Shown: positions 35,526 to 45,375, counted from the first letter of the stretch. The stretch is 64,000 bases of DNA from Paenibacillus sp. FSL H7-0357 (GCF_000758525.1 NZ_CP009241.1:4588001-4652000), one strand, 5' to 3'. Notes: generated by a model not told the origin, from the sequence alone. Made by a program: numbers and translations.

Positions 35526-35894
35526 ATGAAGATATACAGCTTTGCCAAAGAGAGCGGTAAGTCCATTACGGCTTTCAATTCAAATTTTATAATGTCGCGT
35601 ATTGTACAAACCGAACAGGCTGCCCATATCGGATGTATGCATCTACCAGAGAATGGCGTAATCGGTTATCACCAAGCCGTTGTGCCGCAGCTGCTGCTGA
35701 TCATAGAAGGAGAAGGATATGTCCGGGGAGAAGCAGCAGAATATGTCCCGGTGCAGGCCTGGGATGCAGTATTCTGGGAGAAAGACGAATGGCATGAAAC
35801 CAGAACAGATTCCGGATTAACCGCGATTGTTATTGAAAGTGAGACGTTAAATCCGGAAGCATTTATGAAAATGCAGCAAGGCCGCCCCCTGTGA
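35526..35894 (+). CDS. Cupin-domain small protein
   Basis: 122-residue single cupin barrel: HLPENGVIGYHQAVVPQLLLII carries the first motif (with Gly-Tyr-His), and WDAVFWEKDEWHETRTD the second (His, Glu). GGGAGG is 5-6 nt before the ATG. It follows the AraC gene directly and is probably coexpressed with it. Function unknown; possible small-molecule binder or sugar epimerase/isomerase-like activity. Confidence 0.75.
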   Translation: MKIYSFAKESGKSITAFNSNFIMSRIVQTEQAAHIGCMHLPENGVIGYHQAVVPQLLLIIEGEGYVRGEAAEYVPVQAWDAVFWEKDEWHETRTDSGLTAIVIESETLNPEAFMKMQQGRPL

Positions 35895-35912
35895 TCTAGG
35901 GGCAGCCTCAGC
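35883..35912. terminator. Weak terminator-like hairpin between convergent genes
   Basis: GCCGCCCC and GGGGCAGC arms are nearly complementary around a 9-nt loop, at the end of the cupin gene. No T-tract; weak support. Confidence 0.35.
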
Positions 35913-35925
35913 AATATATTTATGC

Positions 35926-36762
35926 TTAACCTTTGGTAGCACCTGCGGCGATGCCTTTTACAAAATACTTTTGCAGCGATACAAAGACAATCAGCACAGG
36001 CACAACGGACATCGCTGTTCCGGCAAAAATCATATCCCAGCGGGAGGAAAATTCACCGATATAGCGGTAGATTTCCACGACCATCGTCTTGGCTTCGCCT
36101 GAAGGAAGCACGAGCATCGGCAGCAGGAAGTCATTCCAGATCCCCAGACCGTTAAGCACAACCATGCTTGCCGTAACCGGACCCATAAGCGGGAAGACAA
36201 TTTTCCAGAAGATTCCGTAACGGGAGCAGCCGTCAATCTCTGCCGCTTCCTCAATTTCCTGCGGAATGCCTTTGACAAAGCTGGTGTAGAGCAGGCAGCC
36301 AAAGCCGACAGCCCCGGCAACATAGACCAGAATCGGACCGGCAAGACTTCCATACAGTCCGAACATTCTCAGCTCTTTGAACAAAGGGATCATGTATGCC
36401 TGAAACGGAATCATCATCCCGGCCAGGAAATACAGGAACATAAATTTGGTCCAGCGTACATTTCTGCGTTCAATGGCGTAACCCGCCATAGGAATGATCA
36501 AGACCTGAGCTACAATCGAAACCAGTGTTAGAATCAGACTGTTCAGGATCGCCCGGGGAAATTCGGTTTCTGTGAGCAGGTATTTAAAGCTGTCCAGATA
36601 TAATCCCTTAGGGAACGCGATGGCGTCCCTCATAATTTCGGCGTTGCTTTTAAAGGCGGACATCAGGTTAAAGAAGATCGGGAAAAAGAAAATGATCGCC
36701 AGCAGCAGCGTTACAATAAACAGGGAAATCTCCCAGAGTCTTTTTTTCGTATGAATCGTCAT
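35926..36762 (-). CDS. ABC sugar transporter permease, MalG type
   Basis: 278 residues from ATG 36762. Six transmembrane segments by eye and the EAA loop near the C-terminal third (EEAAEIDGCSRYGIFWKIVFPLMGP), which couples to the ATPase. The C-terminus ends YFVKGIAAGATKG, typical of the MalG/CUT1 group. Coupled closely to the upstream permease gene (stop and start separated by only one nt, with GAGGTG across the end of that gene). No ATP-binding gene is near; the MsmX-type shared ATPase is probably used. Confidence 0.93.
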   Translation of the reverse strand: MTIHTKKRLWEISLFIVTLLLAIIFFFPIFFNLMSAFKSNAEIMRDAIAFPKGLYLDSFKYLLTETEFPRAILNSLILTLVSIVAQVLIIPMAGYAIERRNVRWTKFMFLYFLAGMMIPFQAYMIPLFKELRMFGLYGSLAGPILVYVAGAVGFGCLLYTSFVKGIPQEIEEAAEIDGCSRYGIFWKIVFPLMGPVTASMVVLNGLGIWNDFLLPMLVLPSGEAKTMVVEIYRYIGEFSSRWDMIFAGTAMSVVPVLIVFVSLQKYFVKGIAAGATKG

Positions 36763-36763
36763 A

Positions 36764-37696
36764 TTACATCTGCACCTCACGTTTCCGGAGGAATTTAACC
36801 TGGATGACCGTAATGATCATAATGATCAGGAACAGCACCATTGCCAGCGCCGTACCAAAGCCCTGCCTTAGTTCGCCAAAGCCGACTTTATAAATAATAT
36901 AGGTCAATGTCTCGGTATCAAAACCGGGGCCTCCATCGGTCATTACTGCAATCTGATCAAAAATCTTCAGCGCACTGATCATGGAAAGCACCATACATAC
37001 GGTCATCGATCCAGCTAACAGCGGGAAGGTAATGTGGCGGAATTGCTGCCAGCCGTTCGCACCGTCAATGCTCGCCGCTTCATTCAGCTCAGCAGGAATG
37101 CCCTGCAGCCCCGCCAGATAGATGATCATGTAATACCCCGCGCCTTTCCACACCGTGGACAAAATGATCGAAATCATCGCATACTTCGGATTCCCGAGCC
37201 AGTCTACCATCCAGCTTCCCAGCCCGACACTATCCAGAATCTGATTAAACACACCAAAGTTATAGTTCAAAATCATGGCCCAGACAAACCCCATTACAAT
37301 CCCGCTGAGCAGAGTTGGGAAATAAAAAATACTTCTGAACAGATTGCGGAACCAGCGTACTTTATCTACAAGAATGGCCAAGGCAATAGCGGCGATATTC
37401 TCCAGCACTACCAGGCTGACCGTCATAAGCAAAGTATTCTTCAGCGCGTTGTGAACGCGGGGGCTATGCCAGATTTCCACAAAGTTAGCGAACCCGATGT
37501 ACCTCACATCTTCGCTGATGCCATCCCATGAGGTGAAGCTTAAATATATACTTCCTACAGTAGGAACAATAACGAACAACGTATAAATCAAAAATGATGG
37601 CAAAATAAACATGAACGCGTAGGACTGCCACTTCTTCTTTTTCTTCGGAACGGCTGCCGCCAGCGGCTTGTCTGCTCTCTCTATTGCTGTAGCCAT
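36764..37696 (-). CDS. ABC sugar transporter permease, MalF/UgpA type
   Basis: 310 residues. N-terminal cytosolic KKKKK patch then six membrane segments; EAA loop at NEAASIDGANGWQQFRHITFPLL. ATG 37696 has GGGAGGGAG 8-10 nt upstream; an extension to 37756 is not supported. Lies between the binding-protein gene and the second permease in one operon. CUT1 family for di- and oligosaccharides. Confidence 0.93.
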   Translation of the reverse strand: MATAIERADKPLAAAVPKKKKKWQSYAFMFILPSFLIYTLFVIVPTVGSIYLSFTSWDGISEDVRYIGFANFVEIWHSPRVHNALKNTLLMTVSLVVLENIAAIALAILVDKVRWFRNLFRSIFYFPTLLSGIVMGFVWAMILNYNFGVFNQILDSVGLGSWMVDWLGNPKYAMISIILSTVWKGAGYYMIIYLAGLQGIPAELNEAASIDGANGWQQFRHITFPLLAGSMTVCMVLSMISALKIFDQIAVMTDGGPGFDTETLTYIIYKVGFGELRQGFGTALAMVLFLIIMIITVIQVKFLRKREVQM

Positions 37697-37778
37697 AGTT
37701 ACTCTCCCTCCCGGAGATCGCCGGTGAAGAGGAGGGTTCACCTTGAACGGAGGCACTCCTCTTCCGGACGCTCTTTCT

Positions 37779-39131
37779 TTACTGTTGGTTAGCCTTCACT
37801 TGCGCATCGTATTCGGTATCGGCTTGTTTCATATAACTAGCTACATCTTCATCATTCACAACCAAATCCTGCAGCAATTTATAGTACCAGTTGCGGAACT
37901 GCGGCGGAATCTGGTTATCCCCCCACCAGTTGTTGATCGCCAGGGATTTGGTAACGTTAGGATCAGCAATCAAATCCAGGGCTATCTTCATTTGCTCGCC
38001 CGTCTCGTAGGTTACCTTCTCTTTTGTGGATGGAATGGCATTAACGCTGGCCAGATACGGTGAATATTGTTCAGGTGCAAAGAAGTACCGGATAAAGTCT
38101 TTAATGGCTTGTGTTTTGTCGGCGTCTTTGGCGGCTTCAGCGGACAGAGACCAGCCGGCAGGTGACGGAAGGCCAATTACGTTCACTTTACCTTCGCGGT
38201 CAGGAATCGCATAGAACCCGAAATCGAAGTTTGGATCGGCCTCTTTAATTTGCGAGAACATCCATGTGCCGGAGTAGAGCTGAGCGGCTTTGCCGGAGAC
38301 CAGAATAGATGCCGTCTGGTTGTCACCGGTGCTTAGCCAGCCCTTGTCGACGTAATTCTTGAACAGGTCTTTAAAATCCGTCATGGCCTGAACCACATTG
38401 GCATCCGTAAAGCTGACTGTTTTGGCCGTACGTTTGGAGTTCCAATCCGGGTCCTTTGAATACACATCGTCAATCAGGAATTTATTCACCCAGAAGCCCA
38501 TGTGGAAAATATCCTTACCGCCAACCACCAGCGGGGTGATTCCGCCAGATTTCAGCTTCTCCTGGATCGCCAGGAACTCATCATAGGTTTTGGGGAGTTC
38601 AGTAATTCCGGCATCGGTATAAGCTTTTTTGCTGTAAATAATGCCTTGAGGCACGTTGACGGACAGCGGAGCGTTCCAGACCTTGCCTTCTACCTGCGGA
38701 GGATTATCGAATAAATCCAGCAGGTCGGTTGGCAGCTCAACAATTTTACCGGCATCGGCAAAAACCTCGGTATCACGCATTTCCACCAAATCCGGGAATT
38801 CGCCTACCGCATCTTTGGTTTTCAGCCAATCGAGATAAGCGGCGGATGTCGTTTCGCTGAGATCTTTAATCTTCACATTCGGATTAGCTGCCATAAAGGC
38901 TTTGACCGTATTGGCAATCGCCTGTTTCGTTGCAGGATCACCGGCGGCGTAACCGATGGTGAAACTAACCTCTTTCTTCGTATCCGCCGCTGCCGCGCTC
39001 GGAGCATTGGATGCCGCTGTCTTATCACCGGTATTGGCATTTCCGTTATTATTGTTGTTGCCGCAAGCCGACAGGATAGCCGTAGCAGCAAGCAGCGTCA
39101 CAGACAGCTTTGTCATCGTTTTTGTAATCAT
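37779..39131 (-). CDS. Extracellular sugar-binding lipoprotein (family 1), copy A
   Basis: 450 residues with a lipobox: ATAILSAC and the lipidated Cys at about 22, followed by an Asn-rich spacer. The fold is that of the family-1 sugar ABC-binding protein: GYAAGDPATKQAI, DLVEMRDTEVFAD, YSKKAYTDAGITELPKTYDEF, WNNWWG-like C-terminal part (INNWWGDNQIPPQFRNWYYKL). It is first in the operon with the two permeases. Copy B at 39499 is very similar over the mature part. GGGGG lies about 12 nt before the start. Confidence 0.92.
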   Translation of the reverse strand: MITKTMTKLSVTLLAATAILSACGNNNNNGNANTGDKTAASNAPSAAAADTKKEVSFTIGYAAGDPATKQAIANTVKAFMAANPNVKIKDLSETTSAAYLDWLKTKDAVGEFPDLVEMRDTEVFADAGKIVELPTDLLDLFDNPPQVEGKVWNAPLSVNVPQGIIYSKKAYTDAGITELPKTYDEFLAIQEKLKSGGITPLVVGGKDIFHMGFWVNKFLIDDVYSKDPDWNSKRTAKTVSFTDANVVQAMTDFKDLFKNYVDKGWLSTGDNQTASILVSGKAAQLYSGTWMFSQIKEADPNFDFGFYAIPDREGKVNVIGLPSPAGWSLSAEAAKDADKTQAIKDFIRYFFAPEQYSPYLASVNAIPSTKEKVTYETGEQMKIALDLIADPNVTKSLAINNWWGDNQIPPQFRNWYYKLLQDLVVNDEDVASYMKQADTEYDAQVKANQQ

Positions 39132-39284
39132 CTGTAGAACAACCCCCTAAAATTTTGTTAGTATCACTACGGGAAAACACTTCGTACCTTAGTACAAAAC
39201 GGAGTATGAATTTTGGAACACTGCTGTGGAACCGTAGGTTGGTGGCAGACTGGAAACTGGGGTTTGATGTGCGCATCATCTTTT

Positions 39285-39298
39285 CGAAAGCGTTTCCT
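39285..39298. promoter_or_regulatory. Candidate cre site upstream of the copy-A transport operon
   Basis: CGAAAGCGTTTCCT matches the cre consensus (TGNAANCGNWNNCW) at all but the first position. It lies about 155 nt before the copy-A start, consistent with catabolite repression of the importer. Confidence 0.5.
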
Positions 39299-39412
39299 TG
39301 CTACTAGCATAGCACCCGCCGATTCGGGTTAGAATGAAGTTTCTTAAGGCTCATGTGCGGTAAATTTAAGAGGAAACCCAAGCAGAAGTGGTTGGGCATT
39401 CCCAAAAAGTAC

Positions 39413-39440
39413 AAAAAAACGGAGGTCCGGGGACCTCCGT
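39413..39440 (-). terminator. Terminator after copy-B binding protein
   Basis: On the minus strand ACGGAGGT...ACCTCCGT forms a strong stem followed by seven T. It separates copy B, with its two-component genes, from the copy-A operon. Confidence 0.85.
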
Positions 39441-39498
39441 CTGTATAAAAAGGCTACTTTATCATCAAGTTTCTTCAAGAGACTTACCCTTACTAAGG

Positions 39499-40845
39499 CT
39501 AGTTTTCCTTTACCTGCCTGTCGTATTCTGCATCCACTAGCTTCATGTAATCTCTTACGCTACCACGCTTCACTACCATCTCCTGCAGCAGCTTGTAGTA
39601 CCAGTTGCGGAACTGCTGAGGAATAAGATTGCTGCCCCACCAGTTGTTGATCTTCAGTGACTTGGTCACCTTCGGATCCTTGATCAGGTCCAGAGCTGCC
39701 TTCATTTGTTCACTCGTATTATAGGTAATCTTGTCTGTGGTAGAGGGAATCACGTTCAGCCGGGCCAGGAAGCTGGAATATTGTTCCGGGGCAAAGAAAA
39801 ACCTGATAAAGTCTTTAATTGCTTCTCTTTTGTCAGGGTCACCCGCGGCTTCCGCCGACAAGGACCAGCCTGAGGGAGACGGCAGTCCCACAACATTTAT
39901 GTTGCCTTCACGGTCAGGCACAGCATAAAATCCGTATTCGAAGCTTGGATCGGCTTCCTCTATCTGCGAGAACATCCAGGTTCCCGAGAAAAGCTGCGCT
40001 GCCTTGCCGGATACGAGAATGGAAGCCGTCTGGTTATCTCCGGTGCTGAGCCAGTCTTTATTCACATAATTAGTGAACAGACCCTTAAAATCACTCATTG
40101 CCTGAATCACATTATCATCCGTGAAGCTGACGATTCCCGCAGTACGCTTGGAGTTCCAGTCCGGGTCCTTGGCGTACACCTCATCAATCAGAAATTTATT
40201 CACCCAGAAGCCCATGTGGAATATATCCTTACCGCCGACAACCAGTGGAGTAATGCCGCTCGATTTCAGCTTTTCCTGGATGTCCAGAAATTCATCGTAA
40301 GTTGTCGGCAGCTCGGTAATCCTGGCAGCGGCATAGGCTTTTTTACTATAGATAATCCCTTCTGGCACGTTTATGAAAAGCGGTGCGTTCCAGACCTTGC
40401 CGTCTATCAGCGGCGGGTGATCGAACAGTTCCACTAAATCGGACGGCAGCGGGACAATTTTATCGGCAGCAGCAAAGGCTTCGGTATCGCGCATTTCAAC
40501 CAAATCCGGAAACTCGCCCACCGCATCCTTGATTTTCAGCCAATCCAGGTAAGCGTTTGAGGACATCTCAGCCACATCATTGATCATCACATCGGGATGG
40601 AGCTGCATGTAGCTTTTGATCGCCGCCGCAATGGCCTGTCTGGTTGCCGGGTCGCCGGCTGCATAAGCGATACTGAATTGAACCTTTTTCCCGCTGTCTG
40701 CTTCAACATCGTCAGCTCCTGTAACGTCAGCACCATGATTTGCAGAATTACCGTTATAGCCACGATTACTTTCACAAGCTGTTAGTATGCCGGTGGTCAT
40801 TAGCAGCAGAAGAGACAGCAGGGTAAACACTTTTTTGCAGAACAT
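39499..40845 (-). CDS. Extracellular sugar-binding lipoprotein (family 1), copy B, in the two-component operon
   Basis: 448 residues, lipobox ILTAC. Long identical stretches with copy A (for example KDAVGEFPDLVEMRDTE, FHMGFWVNKFLID, DNQTASILVSGKAAQL) show recent duplication; differences are scattered. GGGAGG is 9 nt from the ATG. It begins 30 nt after the histidine-kinase gene stop, so it is in the operon with RR and HK and is ended by its own terminator. I infer a sensor partner: a binding protein that presents the sugar to the YesM-type kinase rather than to the permeases. Confidence 0.9.
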   Translation of the reverse strand: MFCKKVFTLLSLLLLMTTGILTACESNRGYNGNSANHGADVTGADDVEADSGKKVQFSIAYAAGDPATRQAIAAAIKSYMQLHPDVMINDVAEMSSNAYLDWLKIKDAVGEFPDLVEMRDTEAFAAADKIVPLPSDLVELFDHPPLIDGKVWNAPLFINVPEGIIYSKKAYAAARITELPTTYDEFLDIQEKLKSSGITPLVVGGKDIFHMGFWVNKFLIDEVYAKDPDWNSKRTAGIVSFTDDNVIQAMSDFKGLFTNYVNKDWLSTGDNQTASILVSGKAAQLFSGTWMFSQIEEADPSFEYGFYAVPDREGNINVVGLPSPSGWSLSAEAAGDPDKREAIKDFIRFFFAPEQYSSFLARLNVIPSTTDKITYNTSEQMKAALDLIKDPKVTKSLKINNWWGSNLIPQQFRNWYYKLLQEMVVKRGSVRDYMKLVDAEYDRQVKEN

Positions 40846-40875
40846 AAGCAGTGACCTCCCGGGTATAATGTGGGA

Positions 40876-42624
40876 TTATTCGCTAATCGGAAACAGCAGT
40901 GTAATGGAGGTTCCGATATGCTCGCGGCTGCTGACGGACAACCCGTACGCCTCACCGAAGCTGGAACGGATCCGCTCATGCACATTTTTCAAGCCAACAT
41001 TTTTGCTGGGAGCCTCAGCGTCATTCAATGATTGGGTAATACGCGCCAGTTCTTCCCTGTTCATGCCGATGCCATCATCGTACACGGTGACCGCAAGGAC
41101 ATTCTCCCGACGTTCCACCGTGATGCCTACCGTACCTTTCCCTTTAAGCCGCAGGCCATGCTGGACCGCATTCTCTACAATGGGCTGCAGCGAAAGTTTC
41201 AGTATCGGCCAATCCATCTGAATGTCAGCAGCGATGTCCAGATGAAGCTCATACCGGTTCTCAAAACGTACGGAAATAATATAAAAGTAATTCTGCAAAT
41301 GCTCCAGCTCACTGCCAAGACTTACACGGTCTTCCCCGTAATCAATGACATATTTCAGCTGGTTGGAGAGGGCAAGAATCATATCGGCCACTTCTCCGGC
41401 TTCCTTGTCCACCGCATTCATACGGATAACTTCAAGCGTGTTATATAAATAATGAGGGCGGATTTGGCTTTTCAGCGCATTCAGCTCTGTTTGCTTCTGC
41501 TTGATCTGAGCCACGTACGCCTCATCAATATAGACCTGAAGCCGCTCCACCATCCGGTTGAATCCATGCGCCAGCCGGCCCATTTCATCATTGGTATTCA
41601 CGCTGACCTGAATGTCCAGCTTGCCCGATTCCACCACCGTCATCTGTTTTATGAGCTCACGGATCGGAGCGGCAAGCCTGCGGGAAAACCAGACCCCCAT
41701 AATAATCATTACAAAGGCACAGATCAGAATGGCGATGTATACGGTGGTTCTGGCAGACAGAAGCTGTTCGAACAAGCTGCCCCGGTGGATCTTGGCGATA
41801 AGCTTCCCCTGCAAAAAAGGGATATCCTCGCTGAGGATAATCATTTCATTGTTCTGCTTGTCTGGCTGTGCGATGATGCCTGAAGTCTCTTTTTGATTGC
41901 TGAAATAGATTCTGCCTTCACCGTCCAGCAAATACAGTTCATCCTTCTCCCCAAGATTCAGCTCTCTGAAGAACTGCTGGAACAAAGTGGTATCGATATC
42001 GAGAAAAAGCGTTCCTACAACCTTCGGTTCTTTGGTCACACGCCCTGAGGTATCAATCAGACTGCGCCCGACGGTGAACACCTGTCTTTGCGACTGGAAG
42101 AAATAATTATCTATATGTGTGGGGAAGATTTCCACCTTCGAGGGGTTCTCTTCCATCTTCGCCAGCCAAGCCGGGATTGGGACCGGTTCACCGGACAACG
42201 AGCGGTTCTCTTTCTCCTGGGAATAAATCTTGCCGTCAGACTGGCGGACAAATTGTACTCCTGTAATATAAGGATCGCTGAATAACAGCGTCTTCAGAAA
42301 GGAGTCGATCGGAATGGTGTTGATCTGCTCCCGCTCATTGACATTGGTTGCCTGGTTCTGTGTATAGCTCTCAATAAAACCTTCATAACGGCCGGTATAC
42401 ATCAGCTTGGAGGTTTCATTATATTGATTAAATGCGGTATTCAGATTGTAGCTCATATACAGAACCATCTGCTGCAAATTACTGGTAGTATAGCGCTCCA
42501 CATAGCCGGAGAAGGTCTTCACGGAGAAGAAGCTGAGTGCAAGCAGCGGTATCAGCCCGACCAATAAAAAGGAAGCGGAAAATTTCACGAAAATGCTCTT
42601 GGATCTGCGTCCCCAGATCAGCAC
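40876..42624 (-). CDS. YesM-type sensor histidine kinase
   Basis: 582 residues. Two membrane segments (about 13-35 and 285-307) bound a large extracellular sensor domain of the dCache kind; then HAMP, then the HisK_4 domain with the phosphoacceptor His in RPHYLYNTLEV, and the ATPase lid with PIVENAVQHG and DDGIGMN. GTG 42624 (MLIWGRRSK) is preferred, 5 nt after AGAGGGG; a GTG at 42630 is too close. Partner of the response regulator just upstream (33 nt gap). This kinase probably senses a sugar-bound lipoprotein, perhaps copy B. Confidence 0.9.
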   Translation of the reverse strand: MLIWGRRSKSIFVKFSASFLLVGLIPLLALSFFSVKTFSGYVERYTTSNLQQMVLYMSYNLNTAFNQYNETSKLMYTGRYEGFIESYTQNQATNVNEREQINTIPIDSFLKTLLFSDPYITGVQFVRQSDGKIYSQEKENRSLSGEPVPIPAWLAKMEENPSKVEIFPTHIDNYFFQSQRQVFTVGRSLIDTSGRVTKEPKVVGTLFLDIDTTLFQQFFRELNLGEKDELYLLDGEGRIYFSNQKETSGIIAQPDKQNNEMIILSEDIPFLQGKLIAKIHRGSLFEQLLSARTTVYIAILICAFVMIIMGVWFSRRLAAPIRELIKQMTVVESGKLDIQVSVNTNDEMGRLAHGFNRMVERLQVYIDEAYVAQIKQKQTELNALKSQIRPHYLYNTLEVIRMNAVDKEAGEVADMILALSNQLKYVIDYGEDRVSLGSELEHLQNYFYIISVRFENRYELHLDIAADIQMDWPILKLSLQPIVENAVQHGLRLKGKGTVGITVERRENVLAVTVYDDGIGMNREELARITQSLNDAEAPSKNVGLKNVHERIRSSFGEAYGLSVSSREHIGTSITLLFPISE

Positions 42625-42657
42625 GAACACCCCTCTTTTCTCTAAGAAAAATGTCTG

Positions 42658-44256
42658 TTAATTTCTGAGCGAATGTTTATATTCCTGCGGCAGCTTGCCG
42701 TATTTCTTCTTGAACATATCACTGAAATGCCGGGCATTATTATAGCCCACCAGCTCGGAAATTTCATACACCATCAGGTCACTCTGCAGCAGCAGACGCA
42801 GCGCATGGCCCATTCTGACTTCTGTGAGATAGGATTTGAAATTTTGCCCGGTATGCTTTTTGAAGAAACTGCTGAAATAATACGGATTCATATAAACCAG
42901 TGACGCTGTTGACTCCAGAGTGATGTTCTCCGCATAATGCTCTTCCACATAAGCCTTCACCTGCATCAGCTGGGGCATCTCTTTCCCGCCAGCCTTACAG
43001 GCCAGCTGGTCATACATTTTATTGACGACATCCTCAAATGCCTGCTGCAGCTCAGCATAGGTTGGCACATCGGTCAATTTCTCCAGCAGCGGCTTGTCGT
43101 CCTGAACCAGCAGCCCGGCGTCCACACCATAGTCGGCAAGCTCCTGCTCCAGCTGAATAATGGCATTGTAGATATGGGAAACCGCCTGATTCCGGCTGTC
43201 TCCCGACAGAAGCTGTACCGCTTCCTGCAGTTTCCCGGAGCTCGCAGCGAGCTGCTCCTTATCCAGCGATTTAAGCGCTTCCGAAACTGAAGCTTGAAGG
43301 GAGGTCAATGCGGATAATGGGAACGAGGTTTCCTGGCGCTCCGCAATATCCGGGATAACCCGGTTTAATCCGGCAAAATATCGGGCCTTGAGGCCTTTGA
43401 GCGCACTGCGGTAAGATTCCACCGCCTCTTCGATGCCACTCACGGACTTGCCGACACCGATAGACACCTGCAGCTTCAGAAAGCTGTTGATCTTGTGGTG
43501 AAGATCTTCCATCAACCGCTGCGGCTCCCCTTCATGCTCGTGTTGAAGCAGAATCCCGAAGCGTTCTCCTTTGCGGAACACATAATCACTGCCCGCCTCT
43601 TCTACGGTTTCCTTAATAATGTTGGACAACGCGAATTCTACCAGCTTGCGTTCGCGTTCCTCCCAGCGGGTGGGCATCCCGCTGTATTCGTCAATCTCCA
43701 CGACACATACGGTGGCATAACGGCTGATGGCTATATTACCCATGCGGGCCAGTGCCGCCGCCGCTCCTTTGCTGCCGTCGGTAATCTGTTCGAGTAATTC
43801 TTCAATGGTCACGGAATGATTCTTCCGTTCATAGGATTTGAGCATTTCCTTGTTCCGCTCTTCTTCCGTTTCCTGGCGGATTACAGCGACGGCTCTGCTC
43901 ACGACCTGCTCCAGCTGGCCGGTGTTCACCGGCTTCACCAGATAATCAAGAGCCCCGTACTGCAGGGCTTGCCGCGCATACGAAAACTCCTGATAGGCGC
44001 TGATAAACACCACCTTGATCGGAAGCCCGGACTCATGAATATCGCGTATAATATCAATTCCGGTAAATCCCGGCATGCTGATGTCGCTAATTACAAGATC
44101 GGGGTTGCAGGCAGCTATCATTGATTTCAGCTCAATGCCGTCACGCGCTTCTCCGACAATATCCAGACCAAGCGCATCCCAGGAAATAAGCTTCTTGAGC
44201 CCGCGCAGGATTACCGGTTCATCATCCGCCAGCAGCACCCGAATATTTCTGTTCAT
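42658..44256 (-). CDS. YesN-type response regulator with AraC DNA-binding domain
   Basis: 532 residues. CheY receiver domain with phospho-Asp58 (LVISDISMPG), a long middle linker region (about 130-420), and AraC double helix-turn-helix at the C-terminus (ITLESTASLVYMNPYYFSSFFKKHTG; YEISELVGYNNARHFSDMFKKKYG). GGAGGG is 7 nt upstream. It heads the RR-HK-copy-B operon and is the likely activator of the sugar importer genes. Confidence 0.92.
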   Translation of the reverse strand: MNRNIRVLLADDEPVILRGLKKLISWDALGLDIVGEARDGIELKSMIAACNPDLVISDISMPGFTGIDIIRDIHESGLPIKVVFISAYQEFSYARQALQYGALDYLVKPVNTGQLEQVVSRAVAVIRQETEEERNKEMLKSYERKNHSVTIEELLEQITDGSKGAAAALARMGNIAISRYATVCVVEIDEYSGMPTRWEERERKLVEFALSNIIKETVEEAGSDYVFRKGERFGILLQHEHEGEPQRLMEDLHHKINSFLKLQVSIGVGKSVSGIEEAVESYRSALKGLKARYFAGLNRVIPDIAERQETSFPLSALTSLQASVSEALKSLDKEQLAASSGKLQEAVQLLSGDSRNQAVSHIYNAIIQLEQELADYGVDAGLLVQDDKPLLEKLTDVPTYAELQQAFEDVVNKMYDQLACKAGGKEMPQLMQVKAYVEEHYAENITLESTASLVYMNPYYFSSFFKKHTGQNFKSYLTEVRMGHALRLLLQSDLMVYEISELVGYNNARHFSDMFKKKYGKLPQEYKHSLRN

Positions 44257-44619
44257 CGCTGTCCCTCCGCTTGTATGTTCGTTCGTTAGTTCCCATCTTA
44301 GCAGACTAGCTTCCCCTATTATACAGTGTCATTATAACCAGATTGATCCACCTATACTTTACCACGGAAGGAAGGAATGCCGGGTGCCGCTTTTTTAACA
44401 GATAAGCGCAGTTTTTTAAGAAATATGTGTATGTGCACTTCAAAATCTGCCTATTGCAAATGCCTGTTCGAACATGGGATTATAGGGGAACCTTTATCAT
44501 CTTAGTCACATATTCAAAAAGGGGCTCGGCGAGGCATCATCCTTCTGCCTTAAGCATCTATATGGAGAGCTTACGTGGTACAATACGGCTATAGAGTATA
44601 CATATAAAGGGAACGGAGG
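44257..44619. other. Non-coding gap between divergent genes
   Basis: No convincing ORF. Two TATAAT-like words (near 44320 and 44335, minus strand) may serve the response-regulator gene and a TATACA word near 44598 the plus-strand gene. No other structure stands out. Confidence 0.4.
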
Positions 44620-45375
44620 TTGATCCTGCTGATCTATATTATTAAATTCGTCTACAGCTTCATTCTGCCGCCGGGTCTGTTTGTACTGTTGTTCGCCGCG
44701 GTAGCCGTGTGGTTATGGCGAAAAAACCGCCGCCCCGCCCTGGTGCTGCTGGGCATCACGCTGCTGCTCTATCTGTCCATGACCAGCCTGGTTGCCGATC
44801 CGTTAATCGGCAGTCTGGAGCGGAAATATGACCAGCCAAACACCGTTGACGGCGATGTTATTGTGGTGCTGGGCGGCGGCGCTTCCTCCGGCAACCGGGA
44901 TCTTGACGGTGAAGGCAACCTGCTGGGACCGGCGGCGAACCGGCTGCTGACCGCCGCGCGGCTGTACCGCGAGACCGGGCTGCCGATTCTATTCTCCGGC
45001 GGACAGGTCTATACCGATAGCGGAAATGAAGCTGACATCGCCAAACGCCAGTTAATCGGGTTAGGAATCCCCGAGGCTGATGTACTGGCGGAGAACCAGT
45101 CGCTGAACACAGAGCAAAATGCTGTAAATACGGCTGCGCTGATGAAGGCTCACGGCTTTAGCCGTCCCGTGCTTGTAACCTCAGACTTTCATATGCCACG
45201 TGCCATGCTGGAGTTTGAACATGCCGGGCTGTCTCCGCTGGCCTTTCCCACTGATTACATTGCCAGCCGGGAATCTTCCTTCTATCTCGGCAAGTTCTCC
45301 CCTTCCCCCGGTTCAGCGGAGAACACCGGAATTGCGCTGAAGGAATACTTGGGGATACTGGCAGCGCATTTTTAA
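44620..45375 (+). CDS. YdcF/SanA-family (DUF218) membrane-anchored protein
   Basis: 251 residues. Two N-terminal membrane helices (about 5-25 and 38-58), then the DUF218 Rossmann-like domain: DVIVVLGGGASSG, NRLLTAARLYRETGLPILFSGGQ, AENQSLNTEQNAVNTAALM, VLVTSDFHMPRAMLEFE. The family includes ElyC and SanA, linked to cell-envelope carrier-lipid metabolism. No ATG is present at the start: a TTG touches GGAGG and CTGs at 44626 and 44629 have better spacing, so the precise start is open. Monocistronic with a strong terminator. Confidence 0.85.
   Translation: MILLIYIIKFVYSFILPPGLFVLLFAAVAVWLWRKNRRPALVLLGITLLLYLSMTSLVADPLIGSLERKYDQPNTVDGDVIVVLGGGASSGNRDLDGEGNLLGPAANRLLTAARLYRETGLPILFSGGQVYTDSGNEADIAKRQLIGLGIPEADVLAENQSLNTEQNAVNTAALMKAHGFSRPVLVTSDFHMPRAMLEFEHAGLSPLAFPTDYIASRESSFYLGKFSPSPGSAENTGIALKEYLGILAAHF

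Larger units (their letters stand above)
39132..39498. other. Intergenic region between copies A and B
   Basis: Non-coding. Holds the cre-like site and the terminator of copy B; no reliable promoter boxes for copy A are seen, though an extended TGCTATGCT -10-like word is near 39310. Confidence 0.5.
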
